This document shows positions 30,001 to 37,797 of a stretch of DNA of 64,000 nt, one piece after another. Source of the DNA: Pontiellaceae bacterium B12219 (GTDB taxonomy: Bacteria > Verrucomicrobiota > Kiritimatiellia > Kiritimatiellales > Pontiellaceae); assembly GCA_029432795.1 (NCBI GenBank), contig JARNMJ010000005.1, forward strand, positions 1 to 64,000, given 5' to 3'. How positions within the stretch are numbered: position 1 is the first letter of the stretch; each line of letters begins with the position of its first letter. The position numbers were made by a program, and so were the translations under genes. The notes below the pieces were generated by a model. The model had not been told where the DNA came from. It searched no databases and saw only the letters and a list, made by a program, of their open reading frames with translations.

Positions 30001-30090
30001 GTTCGTATTCTGATAAAGCAGTGCGGACCGATCGTTCTTAATGCCGATCACATAGAGGGCCTGCTTTCCGGTCCCCTGGGCGATAATCAC
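27088..30090 (-). CDS. GH116-family glycosidase, main part (frame after the split)
   Basis: The frame is open from about 30123 to the stop at 27088; GTG 30090 is only a formal start. It begins inside a LamG-like domain (GRWYHFALTSYDLDVRAYVD) with no signal peptide of its own. The missing start is the 137-codon ORF immediately upstream in the other frame. From about 190 the GH116 domains follow: NFMVGGIGAGAIQFNGKAEP, GNCTHVWHYAQAHARLLPEL, QHNTLDGDFSGC with the probable acid/base Asp, and TGFEYGAAVSMIQNG. As one protein it would have about 1126 residues: Tat leader, LamG, GH116. It is a paralogue of the gene at 22107. Confidence 0.82.
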   Translation of the reverse strand: MIIAQGTGKQALYVIGIKNDRSALLYQNTNGMVVTEIHLPTDQPIEIGRWYHFALTSYDLDVRAYVDGYECSLVGGAYEYTRRGPKKTTMTLGATAVENGWGSTHISLDEVACFARGLTQAEIQEHINAAGPAWQKKLQETGAQAAAVKAERDALRARKAQAMLNDSGLTAHGSTTVYEGERLEAINFMVGGIGAGAIQFNGKAEPAIWQIACNFNEAKMDDSFLAVRVQTAGGKAVVRALQTEPVGPFKAMPSLKFEGEYPFANYLFEEPALPVEVALEVFNPFIPMDLKDSAIPCAIYTVTAKNTSTSSVKVDVLAAQKNALGFNEGKNGKFGSNQNEVLKEDGATVIHMTRKGVDNSDMVLMTQTAGATASAEWDSVKSLYNVVAASGALKGPATSEVSPAGQSVNGALSVPVELAPGETKSVTVVLTWYFKAGKHGSGKAMKALEGEGGGSSVAWSGQGQNYTNWWPSAMGVAEYMQENLTDLTARTRLFHDTLYASTLPVWLLDRMSSQLAVLRSQTCWWDANGYFGVWEGCNETAGCCAGNCTHVWHYAQAHARLLPELGRLMREQDFDRQTDDGLTPYRHTNKSGAADGFYGTILNTYREYLCSPDDAWLKSKWLKVKKGMDWSIEYWNPSRDGFMETTQHNTLDGDFSGCSSWIGSLYLSALEAAARMADVVGDKTAAAEYRRIRASGKKLQNERLWNGEYYIQEPGDKRSQDYLDGCHIDQILGEWWADQVDIDRNFPRARSRKAMESLLQYNFLTDFHGHSLKPRQYCEVDDGGMKMITWPKNPQPIPGMKYGDEVMTGFEYGAAVSMIQNGMVPEGLMVIKVISDRYNGRLRTEGVSNVKNGPWGYSGNPFGDDECGKFYGRSLSVWSALLALQGFVYDGPAGRIGFDPVLTPENHRSFFTAAEGYGLYFQTLEGNKLNASIDLKEGQLRLTEVDLGWPGSRPPASAQVSLAGKPVAAHFSMKDGDVTLKLQKPLVLKAGQQLDLKVES
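27316..27330. repeat. TTCCA-N5-TGGAA palindrome in the second GH116 gene (3' part)
   Basis: TTCCAGGGTTTGGAA; coding strand Phe-Gln-Thr-Leu-Glu. Confidence 0.7.
28392..28406. repeat. TTCCA-N5-TGGAA palindrome in the second GH116 gene (middle)
   Basis: TTCCAAGCTCTGGAA; coding strand Pro-Glu-Leu-Gly, a third codon phase. Confidence 0.7.
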
Positions 30091-30500
30091 GGGATTCCCG
30101 TCGCCATCGGGTTTGGCATCCAGTTTAAAAACAGCTCAAGCGTCGAGGAGCGGCCTTTCAGCTGATCGGCTCCCGCCACCGAAAGCGGTTGATGGGGCTG
30201 CAGGCTGATTGCCTTACTGTCAATCGCCCCATCAACAAACGAGGGGGACCCACTGGCCACCGCATTGGATTTCCCGACCCGATCAACCAGGTTGTCTTCA
30301 AAACGCCAGTAACCGCGCAGCGCCGGATCGGACATCAGAAGCGATGCATAAGCCTCCCGGCTGCCGGCCGCCATCGTCGGCACCGCACCCAGCGCGGCGG
30401 CAAACATACCGGTGCCGACCAGAAAACGGCCGCGCGAAATTCTCGTGCCTCCCGAACAGGCGCAATCGGTATTACAGGTATCAACAGGTTCTGATTTCAT
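30087..30500 (-). CDS. Tat leader and first half of the LamG domain of the split GH116 gene
   Basis: This 137-residue ORF carries a twin-arginine-like leader (SRGRFLVGTGMFAAALGAVP, about residues 22-41) after a Cys-rich start. A LamG beginning follows: LRGYWRFEDNLVDRVGKSNA and then STLELFLN. After Asn126 the frame runs 11 codons to TGA at 30087. The -1 frame continues instead with LDAKPDGDGNPVIIAQGTGK, the normal next part of a LamG domain. The N-terminal piece cannot fold alone. Expression of the full enzyme needs a -1 shift or an assembly correction. AGGAAAAATA precedes the ATG. The sulfatase at 30513 stops 12 nt upstream. Confidence 0.7.
   Translation of the reverse strand: MKSEPVDTCNTDCACSGGTRISRGRFLVGTGMFAAALGAVPTMAAGSREAYASLLMSDPALRGYWRFEDNLVDRVGKSNAVASGSPSFVDGAIDSKAISLQPHQPLSVAGADQLKGRSSTLELFLNWMPNPMATGIP
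30123..30129 (-). other. In-register -1 frameshift heptamer U UUA AAC
   Basis: On the coding strand the bases are T TTA AAC in the codon register of the upstream ORF, an exact X XXY YYZ slippery site. Slippage by -1 joins the two GH116 frames. About 17 nt downstream GGCGA (with an inner CGGG-AAT-CCCG) can pair with TCGCC, a possible stimulating stem, though the spacer is longer than the usual 5-9 nt. A one-base deletion in the T5 run is the alternative. Confidence 0.5.
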
Positions 30501-30512
30501 TATTTTTCCTGT

Positions 30513-31952
30513 CTACTTCTTTTTATTCGGGTAAATGGTTTCTTCATAGTCCTCTTCATTCGACAGCAAACGGCGCTGAGCGCCAAAGGTTCGGGAGTTT
30601 TGTCCAAACGTATCGTGGTCGCCGATATCCTGCTGTGCCCACTCCGCCAGCTTCATCAGCTCGGCGACTTTTTCAGGATGGCGATCAGCCACATCCGTGG
30701 TCTCGCCGATGTCGACATCCAGATTAAAGAGCATCGGCTTTTGAATCCGGATGGCGTCCGCTTTGGCGATATGATTTTTCCACTTCATTGCAATACTGGC
30801 TTCCACCGGTTCCGTATGCGGCAGCATCAGTTTCCAATGTCCGGAACGCACCGCCCGCAGACAGTCGTGCTGATAATAAAAATACGTGCGGTCCAACGAA
30901 TCGGACGCTCCGCGCATCAGCGCCGATATATCAACGCCGTCGATCACGCGATCGGTTGGGGGCGCCCCCCCCGCCAGCTTGGCGATCGTCGGCATCAGAT
31001 CGATGGTGGCCGCCACCGCATCACACTCCGTTCCGGCAGGAATTTTTCCCGGTGCGCGCATAATGCAGGGAACGCGCAGGCCGCCCTCCCAACAGGAGGT
31101 TTTCCCGCTCCGCAGCGGATCGGCATGCCCGCTGTGGTCTTTGCGTATGAGCCACGGGCCGTTATCGCTGGTGAAAATTATATAGGTGTTATCGTCGAGT
31201 CCGAGCTCCTTCACGGTGTCGAGCACGCGCCCGATGTTAAAGTCGAGCTCCTCGATCACGTCTCCATAGAGTCCACCTTCCGACGTACCCTTGAATTCCG
31301 CTGAGGCGGCCAGCCTGGTGTGCGGCATGGTGTGCGCCAGATAGACAAAAAACGGCTCATCCTTTTTTTCCTCGATGAACAAAATGGCTTCATCCGTGTA
31401 GCGCTTCGTCAGGGTAGACATGTCGGCCTTTTGCTCAATCTCCTCCGTGCCGCGGATCAGGTTGACAACCTTATCGTTGCTGCCGGGCGTACCGAAATAA
31501 ACATCAAATCCCTGATACGGCGGAAGCAGCTCCGGCTTGTACTGCCCCGGATTATGACCGGCCAGATCCCACTTGCCGAAGGCGGCGGTTGCATAGCCCT
31601 GCTCCTGCAGTACTTCAGCGATGGTGATTTCATCGCTATGCATTTCGGGATGGATGGAGTTGGGATCGTCCTGCCGGGCAAAGCGCAGCGGATAGCAGCC
31701 CGTCATCAGCGCCCCGCGCGACGGTCCGCAAACGGTCTGGGCATAAAAGCTGGTAAACCGCATGCCCTCGGCCGCCATCTGATCAAGCCGCGGCGTCTCA
31801 ATATCCGGAGAACCGTAGCAACCCAGATCCTGATAGCCCTGATCATCGGTAAAAATGATAATAAAATTCGGTCTATCCTCCGGAAGATCGGCAACGCTGG
31901 AAAACGCTGCCAAGAGACCAAGTACCCATACATATTTAAATCCAACCTTCAT
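30513..31952 (-). CDS. Secreted S1 formylglycine sulfatase (CGPSR type)
   Basis: The protein has 479 residues from ATG 31952, with GGGG 6 nt upstream. Signal peptide, then [20 protein letters not shown] and [20 protein letters not shown] with the formylglycine Cys near 73. The usual KWHLG is KWDLAG here. The sulfatase at 37798 has the same Asp variant (KWDMDG), the same CGPSR motif and the same [16 protein letters not shown] opening, so the two are close paralogues. HTMPHTRLA and IIFTSDNGPW supply further active-site residues. It sits 19 nt downstream of the sulfatase at 31972. Confidence 0.94.
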   Translation of the reverse strand: MKVGFKYVWVLGLLAAFSSVADLPEDRPNFIIIFTDDQGYQDLGCYGSPDIETPRLDQMAAEGMRFTSFYAQTVCGPSRGALMTGCYPLRFARQDDPNSIHPEMHSDEITIAEVLQEQGYATAAFGKWDLAGHNPGQYKPELLPPYQGFDVYFGTPGSNDKVVNLIRGTEEIEQKADMSTLTKRYTDEAILFIEEKKDEPFFVYLAHTMPHTRLAASAEFKGTSEGGLYGDVIEELDFNIGRVLDTVKELGLDDNTYIIFTSDNGPWLIRKDHSGHADPLRSGKTSCWEGGLRVPCIMRAPGKIPAGTECDAVAATIDLMPTIAKLAGGAPPTDRVIDGVDISALMRGASDSLDRTYFYYQHDCLRAVRSGHWKLMLPHTEPVEASIAMKWKNHIAKADAIRIQKPMLFNLDVDIGETTDVADRHPEKVAELMKLAEWAQQDIGDHDTFGQNSRTFGAQRRLLSNEEDYEETIYPNKKK

Positions 31953-31971
31953 CAACATCCCCGTTTGGGGA

Positions 31972-33717
31972 TCAAACATCACCGATCCATTCGACGTCGG
32001 TAAAGTAGGCACCGCCGGCCTTCCCGTCTCTATCATAAAGCCAGGTCACCAATTCCGTCGGGCCCGCCGGAAGATCCAGCTCGATAACGACGCCCTTGCT
32101 GTCGGCCATAACGGGCACTTCCTTTTCCTGCCCGGCAATCCCGACTTTTGCACGGACCGCCACCACCGGCTTGTCCGCTTCGGCGGGCCATTGGCGCAGG
32201 GTCATCCGATACCGCCCGGCGCGTTTGACATCCACCAGCCACGGCCCGGTTACTTTCGGAAGCTTTTTGATTGCGCCGAAATTCCAGGGCGGGTTGCCGG
32301 TTTTCATATGCCAGTCCTGCGAGCACAACACGGTTTTGGGTTCCGCCGGATTTCCAAGGTCGATACGAACCGGCGTCAGGCGCGGGGATACGCGCTCCCA
32401 GAAAGGATCATACAGTGCCCGCAGCTGCTCCACCACTTCAGGATGCTCAGCGGCGACATCGGTGCGCTGCGCCGGGTCGGCCTGAATATCAAACAGCTTC
32501 TGTCCGTCGGAATTGACCAACCGCCAGCGTTCGGTCAGCACCGTCGAATAGGCCAGCGGGCCCGGCGGCAGGGCTTTGCCATACGCCCCCCCATGATACT
32601 GCACTACGTGGTGCTTCCGCCCCCATGGTTCTTCGGAGCCGTCCAGTAGCGGCTTGAGAGAAATCCCATCCAGGTCATATTCCTCCGGAACGGGGATGCC
32701 GCACAGATCGGCCAGTGTCGGCAGCACGTCAATGTGCGCCGCCAGCGTGTCGATATCCTTCCCTCCGGTCAGTCCGCCCTTCGGCCAGTAGATAAAAAAC
32801 GGCACGTGGTGGCCGCCGTCGTAGACCGACGATTTTTTACCGCGCATCCCCGCGTTGTAGCCGACCACCGACTCGGAATCCAATCCCCTGAATTTTGCTC
32901 CCGCGGACGTTCCATTGTCCGTCATAAAAATCAGAATCGTATTTTCGGCCAGCCCGAGTTCCTCGAGCTTTTCACGAAAGAGACCCATGTTGAAATCTAT
33001 GTTGGCGATCATCCCGTAAAACGCGGAGTTGGCGACCTGCTCATTTCCCTTGTACGGAGCCTCCCACTCCGGCGGCACGCGATACGGCCCGTGCGGCGCA
33101 TTGAGCGGCAGATAGAGAAAGAAGGGCTTGTCCCGGTTCTTTTCCACAAACCGGATCGCCTCGCGGAACCAGACGTCGGTGCAGTAGCCCTCGAAGGCTT
33201 CAAAGGTCCCGTTGCGTTCATAGGTGTCGTCGAAATAGTCGTTGCCCCAATAGTCCGACGCCTGCCCGATCCCGCCGCAGCGATGCCACACGACATCCTG
33301 AAAACCGCGATCCTGCGGGCGATGCGGCGCGTTGTCTCCCAGATGCCACTTGCCGACCATCCCGGTGGCATAGCCGGCATCAGCAAAAAGATTCGCCACC
33401 GTTTTTTCATCCGGGTGCATCATGGTGCGCCCCGAGCTGGTGCGGAAGGCTCCGGTGTATCCAGGATGGTTGCCCGTCATCAACGCCGCGCGCGTCGGCG
33501 TACAGAACGGACTGACATGAAAATCGGTAAAGCGGATCGACTGCGCATGCAACTTATCGATCTCCGGCGTTTTCAGGATCGGATTGCCGAGACACCCCAA
33601 ATCCCCATAGCCCTGATCATCGGTCATTACCAATATGACGTTGGGGCGCTCCATCGCCGAAGCCATCCATGCCATTGCGGTACAGGCAATAATAAGTACT
33701 ATATTTTTTCTTTTCAT
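31972..33717 (-). CDS. Secreted S1 formylglycine sulfatase with extra C-terminal beta-domain
   Basis: The protein has 581 residues from ATG 33717 (AAAGGA upstream). Signal peptide, PNVILVMTDDQGYGDLGCLG, and SPFCTPTRAALMTGNHPGYT with the formylglycine Cys near 72. MVGKWHLGDN and IFMTDNGTSAG follow. The core ends near 445, at the usual sulfatase length. Another 135 residues form a predicted beta-sandwich (KRAGRYRMTLRQWPAEAD, then YFTDVEWIGDV) that resembles a carbohydrate-binding module. GGIGQ and YCTDVWF blocks show kinship with the sulfatase at 47713, which lacks this extension. Confidence 0.94.
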   Translation of the reverse strand: MKRKNIVLIIACTAMAWMASAMERPNVILVMTDDQGYGDLGCLGNPILKTPEIDKLHAQSIRFTDFHVSPFCTPTRAALMTGNHPGYTGAFRTSSGRTMMHPDEKTVANLFADAGYATGMVGKWHLGDNAPHRPQDRGFQDVVWHRCGGIGQASDYWGNDYFDDTYERNGTFEAFEGYCTDVWFREAIRFVEKNRDKPFFLYLPLNAPHGPYRVPPEWEAPYKGNEQVANSAFYGMIANIDFNMGLFREKLEELGLAENTILIFMTDNGTSAGAKFRGLDSESVVGYNAGMRGKKSSVYDGGHHVPFFIYWPKGGLTGGKDIDTLAAHIDVLPTLADLCGIPVPEEYDLDGISLKPLLDGSEEPWGRKHHVVQYHGGAYGKALPPGPLAYSTVLTERWRLVNSDGQKLFDIQADPAQRTDVAAEHPEVVEQLRALYDPFWERVSPRLTPVRIDLGNPAEPKTVLCSQDWHMKTGNPPWNFGAIKKLPKVTGPWLVDVKRAGRYRMTLRQWPAEADKPVVAVRAKVGIAGQEKEVPVMADSKGVVIELDLPAGPTELVTWLYDRDGKAGGAYFTDVEWIGDV

Positions 33718-33727
33718 CTGTATTCCT

Positions 33728-33858
33728 TTAATCACGGTGCGCTTTTCCTTCTACACAGGGCTCACCTGCAACATACCGGTTTAGAAGCGCACGCATGGCC
33801 GACACCTTTTCCGGATATTGGTCATAGAGATTTCTGGACTGCCGCGGATCATCCTTGA
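33728..33858 (-). pseudogene. Out-of-frame C-terminal tail of the sulfatase at 33849
   Basis: In the frame shifted relative to the sulfatase ORF, the sequence reads IKDDPRQSRNLYDQYPEKVS and ends KAHRD with a TAA at 33728. The segment 'DDPxQxxNLYxxYPEKV' is the standard C-terminal end of S1 sulfatases, so it belongs to the gene ending prematurely at 33849. Removing one base near 33859 would rejoin the two. Confidence 0.75.
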
Positions 33859-35237
33859 TGATTAAACAGCAGGCCGGGATTATTTTCCGAATACATTTCC
33901 AAACCAAAATAGTCCAGATACTCCTTCGGCTCCTGTCGAGGCGAGGAACCCGAATGCGCATTAATGAACACCCAGTCTCCCTGTCGCAGAGCATATTTCC
34001 CTTTGGCCGTGTTCTGCACCGTCGCTGTGCGCAACGGCTTAGGAAATTCCTCGCCTTTCAGAACCGGCAGGATGCTGTAACTGTCGATGGCTTCATCGTT
34101 ACCGAGGTGATGTCCGAGAATGTCGGCAAAGGTTGCTGCCAGATCCACCTGGCTGATCACCTCGGCCGAACGGGATCCAGCTTTGACCTTGCCCGGCCAG
34201 CTGACGATAAAGGGGACGCGGTGACCGCCTTCGTAGAGATCCCGCTTCATTCCGCGGAAGTCTCCGGAACTCCACTGGTCAAATTTTTTGAGTCGCTCAA
34301 GGCAATGCTTCTCCGACCCGTTGTCAGCAGAAAAAACGACCACGGTGTTTTCAAGCAGTCCTTTCTTTTCCAGAGCGGCCATCACCTTGCCGACCATGGC
34401 ATCGGTCTCGATCACGAAGTCGCCATAGTAGCCCGCCTTGGATTTTCCATGAAACGCCTTGTTGGGAACGATCGGATAATGCGGTGAGTTGAAGGCGAGA
34501 TAGGCGAAAAACGGGGCGTCCCCATCCTGCTCCTCGATCCACTCCACCGTCTTTTCCGTTATCGTCGGGAGAATGTCATACGGATTCCAGCCCTCAGCCA
34601 TGGGGCCGGCCCGAAACCCGCCACCGCCCGCCAGTGGTCTTGATTTCATGACCGGCTTGGTGGGTATCGTTAAAAAACGATCGTCTTCGATCCAGCAGTA
34701 TGGAGGAAAGTTGATCGTTCCATCTCCAAAGTAATGATCGAATCCCTGATCGACCGGGCCGCCCGGGAAACGCTTCGTCCAATCATACGAAGAAGCCTTC
34801 GCCAGATTCTTTTTGGCTACACCGGGCTTACGGATGGCATCCCAGTCCCAGCCAAGATGCCACTTTCCAAACATGGCCGTCCGATAGCCCTGCTGCTTAA
34901 ACATACGTGCAATGGTGAATTCGTTCGGTTCAAAAACGGATCCTCCGAATGCACCAACGATACCGTGGAAACGCCGCCAATGGTGCTGCCCAGTCAGCAT
35001 TGCATAACGGCTCGGCGTGCAGATACCGGACGAGCTGTGCCCATCAGTGAACGTCATGCCCCGGCTGGACAAACGGTCGATATGCGGCGTCTGAATCATT
35101 GCCGCGGGATCACCATAGGAAACATCCCCGACGCCCATGTCATCCGCAAAGAGAATAATAACATTGGGCTTTTCCATCGCTGAGGCCAGCGTTCCAGCCA
35201 GCGCCGCCGCGGCGCAAATTAACACACGTATATTCAT
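33849..35237 (-). CDS. Secreted S1 formylglycine sulfatase, truncated by a 3' frameshift
   Basis: The protein has 462 residues from ATG 35237. Signal peptide, PNVIILFADDMGVGDVSYGD, and SGICTPSRYAMLTGQHHW with the formylglycine Cys near 72. MFGKWHLGWDWD, PPYCWIEDDRFL and VVFSADNGSEKH follow. All catalytic residues lie before the shift, so the protein may still be active. It ends NPGLLFNHQG, whereas the natural continuation is in the neighbouring frame. The reading frame of the upstream beta-helix gene overlaps the first 98 nt. It groups with the sulfatases at 14581 and 25441. Confidence 0.9.
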   Translation of the reverse strand: MNIRVLICAAAALAGTLASAMEKPNVIILFADDMGVGDVSYGDPAAMIQTPHIDRLSSRGMTFTDGHSSSGICTPSRYAMLTGQHHWRRFHGIVGAFGGSVFEPNEFTIARMFKQQGYRTAMFGKWHLGWDWDAIRKPGVAKKNLAKASSYDWTKRFPGGPVDQGFDHYFGDGTINFPPYCWIEDDRFLTIPTKPVMKSRPLAGGGGFRAGPMAEGWNPYDILPTITEKTVEWIEEQDGDAPFFAYLAFNSPHYPIVPNKAFHGKSKAGYYGDFVIETDAMVGKVMAALEKKGLLENTVVVFSADNGSEKHCLERLKKFDQWSSGDFRGMKRDLYEGGHRVPFIVSWPGKVKAGSRSAEVISQVDLAATFADILGHHLGNDEAIDSYSILPVLKGEEFPKPLRTATVQNTAKGKYALRQGDWVFINAHSGSSPRQEPKEYLDYFGLEMYSENNPGLLFNHQG

Positions 35238-37758
35238 GATTATTTTTTTCCTTTTCGAATTCAAACTCATGCGACTGCTGGCCACGCCAGACCGACACCT
35301 TATGACGGCCAGCACTGAGACCCTGTATGGTTTTTGCAAAAGTTTTGGAAACAACTTTTTTGCCATCAATCTCGAGTACCACATCGTCGCTATCAAACCC
35401 ATAATTGGCCATTGCACTGAACTTAGGTACATTGATCAGCAGGACACCGCGCAGAGAATCCATGCCCGTGGCCGTCAGTTCGGCTTGCGTATTCAACGGT
35501 TTAAACTGCGCGCCCAGGACTTTCGCGTAGCGGACCTTGGACGCTTTATTCGCCTCCACATTGATCGGCAGGATAATCGGCGGCTCTTCCGCCATTGCTC
35601 TCAAACGGGCGGAAGTCACTCCGAAGCCCTTCATGGGGAAGTTTTCAAAGCCGACCGACAGGGCCGGCGAACCGGCAGCCACCGAAAAGTCACCCTCGGC
35701 CGGGTTCACAAACTGTACATTGCCATACAGGCTGTCCGCATCATCCCCGGTTTTACTCTGACCAGCGATCCAGGGCTCCACCGCTTCACCGGCAGAGTTG
35801 TGCATAAAACTCTGGTTGCGCGAACCACCCCAAAGCTTCGGATTGGATGCGGAATAGCCGGTGCCCCAAAAGATATTGGATTCAAACACATCCTGCGTCG
35901 GTTTGGGATACGGCACATTGCAGGTGTAGCCCTCTCTCAGGATAATATTGTTCCTGACCACGCGTTTATAGCCTTCCCGGGTCTTCAGCCCCCCGGACAA
36001 ACACAGGTTGTTGTAGATCTCGTAGTTGGTGGAGCCGTCGTCCAGATCGATATCCCAGCCATGATCGCACTGCATGCGGTTATGGCGAAGCGTGGTCGTC
36101 TGATAGGCATCCCAGAACGGCGAATTTGGATCGTCCTCGATCCAATGACTGATCAACGGTTTCCCGCTTTTGTCTTTATGTTTGGGGCCGGACGGTCCGG
36201 CCTGATGCCAGTAGCGGTCGCGGCCCCAGGAGTTAAACGCCCCGTGGTCGTGCGTCTCCAGCACGGTCTCAAAACAATCGTTCCACTCGATCACGTGGCC
36301 GCCCCATGTGCCGTCGCAGATATTGATCGCCGCGCGCGGGGTGTCGAACACGGTATTGTGCCGCACGGTAATTCGGGTCGCCATCGAGATGTTGACTCCA
36401 GCGCTCTGCTTTTCCACCCGGCCGCAGCGCGTCATAAGGTTGTCTTCCACCAGACAGTCCGCCGGATATTCTTCCGTCTTCGGCCCGACTTCCCGGTCCA
36501 CACTCTTAAGCGGATGCGGCATGGTCAGATAGCTGAAGCGCGGCGACCGCACGGCGGCGAACGAACCAACAAAATTCACATCACTCGCACCATTGTTTTT
36601 AAACAGGTTTCCGCGAATAACGGCGTGGCGGTTGTAGCCATCGACAAACACGGCGTTCCCGCCCAACTCTTCGAAATCGCAGTTTTCAATCGAGATGTGT
36701 TCCGTTCCGCGCAGATGGACGGCGCCGCCGCGATAGATGGCCCAATCGCTCTGCAGTAAAGGCTCGCGGGTATCCATAAAGGTTCGTCGGGTGCCGGCAA
36801 AGCGCAGTCCCTGCAGCTCAATCCACCGGACCGGCTTCGTCGTCTCCGGCGTTTCAAGTTCCAGGCCGGGAACCTTGTTGCCGGGATCGGGAATTTTCAT
36901 GGAAGCGACGGGCTGTTTCAGATCGCCGTACACCTCAACCAAATGACGCAGCCGAACCACTTCCACCTGAGCCGCCGCCAGATCGAGACCATCCTGAGGC
37001 ATATAGTATAGGGTGGAGGTTTTTGCGTTGTGAAACCATTCACCGGGAGCATCGAGCTCCTCGAAAATATTTTCCACCATGCGCTGGCTTTTGTGCATGC
37101 CCATCTGGCGATTGTTCTGCCAGCCGCCTTCATAAGTCACCTCGCCTTTGGCATCCTTGCCGGTAATGAGATAGTGATAACCACCCCAGCGAGCGCGATG
37201 CATGGCGTGGATATAGCCGCCGGACGGATCGTCCCATTTTTCTGCACGCTGTTTAGAAAATGCATCGGCCGCATAGCCCTGATAGGCTTCCGTCTTCTTT
37301 ACCGCATCATAGTTCGGGTAACGCGCCATCCGCTGGTTAGCGCCGTCGATAATTAACTGATCGATGTCCAAATCGGCCGGGGTCTTCGCCTTAAAAATTC
37401 CGTTTTTGTGCGGCTTCCAATCCAACTCCAGCTTCAGCCCGCCGCTCAGCACCGCCCGGCCCCGGTTCTGTGCGCGATAGATAACCGGGTATTTTTCAGA
37501 GCCGGAATCTTCGGGCGTAAAGACCAGCGTTTCGGGCAGATAGTAAACCCCGTCAGCAAGGATGACCGAACAGGGTTCCTTGCCCTGCTGATTAGACGTG
37601 CGCAACGCATCCCGTGCCGCCGCGACCGTCGCCAGTGGCGCATCCTTTGTTCCCGCATTCGAATCGTTCCCTATCGGGCTGACATACCAATCAGCACCCA
37701 GTGCGCCGGAGCTGACGGCTAAAATCCCAAGCATGACCTGTTGTGTTATTCGTCTCAT
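35140..37758 (-). CDS. Secreted right-handed beta-helix protein, GH141-like, with PDZ-like C-terminus
   Basis: The protein has 872 residues. A signal peptide (1-21) is followed by WYVSPIGNDSNAGTKDAPLA, the opening of many parallel beta-helix enzymes. IENIFEELDAPxEW-type sequence occurs near 230. The conserved core is GTWGGHVIEWNDCFETVLET, HGAFNSWGRDRYW and WDIDLDDGSTNYEIYNNLC, as in GH141, a family with L-fucosidase and xylanase members. Residues about 750-850 look like a degenerate PDZ fold (RGVLLINVPKFSA, then DDVVLEIDGKKV). The frame runs 30 codons past the last domain and overlaps the next gene. One more base in the A7 run near 35246 would end it at a TAA just before that gene. Confidence 0.8.
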   Translation of the reverse strand: MRRITQQVMLGILAVSSGALGADWYVSPIGNDSNAGTKDAPLATVAAARDALRTSNQQGKEPCSVILADGVYYLPETLVFTPEDSGSEKYPVIYRAQNRGRAVLSGGLKLELDWKPHKNGIFKAKTPADLDIDQLIIDGANQRMARYPNYDAVKKTEAYQGYAADAFSKQRAEKWDDPSGGYIHAMHRARWGGYHYLITGKDAKGEVTYEGGWQNNRQMGMHKSQRMVENIFEELDAPGEWFHNAKTSTLYYMPQDGLDLAAAQVEVVRLRHLVEVYGDLKQPVASMKIPDPGNKVPGLELETPETTKPVRWIELQGLRFAGTRRTFMDTREPLLQSDWAIYRGGAVHLRGTEHISIENCDFEELGGNAVFVDGYNRHAVIRGNLFKNNGASDVNFVGSFAAVRSPRFSYLTMPHPLKSVDREVGPKTEEYPADCLVEDNLMTRCGRVEKQSAGVNISMATRITVRHNTVFDTPRAAINICDGTWGGHVIEWNDCFETVLETHDHGAFNSWGRDRYWHQAGPSGPKHKDKSGKPLISHWIEDDPNSPFWDAYQTTTLRHNRMQCDHGWDIDLDDGSTNYEIYNNLCLSGGLKTREGYKRVVRNNIILREGYTCNVPYPKPTQDVFESNIFWGTGYSASNPKLWGGSRNQSFMHNSAGEAVEPWIAGQSKTGDDADSLYGNVQFVNPAEGDFSVAAGSPALSVGFENFPMKGFGVTSARLRAMAEEPPIILPINVEANKASKVRYAKVLGAQFKPLNTQAELTATGMDSLRGVLLINVPKFSAMANYGFDSDDVVLEIDGKKVVSKTFAKTIQGLSAGRHKVSVWRGQQSHEFEFEKEKNNHEYTCVNLRRGGAGWNAGLSDGKAQCYYSLCG

Positions 37759-37797
37759 GAATCTCTCCTATTGCTTCAATCGTTTCTACAAATTATT

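Noticed and set aside
30087-30500. 137-residue ORF as an independent small Tat-exported protein
   Set aside because: It ends in the middle of a LamG domain whose second half continues in the overlapping frame, so it is the 5' part of the GH116 gene.
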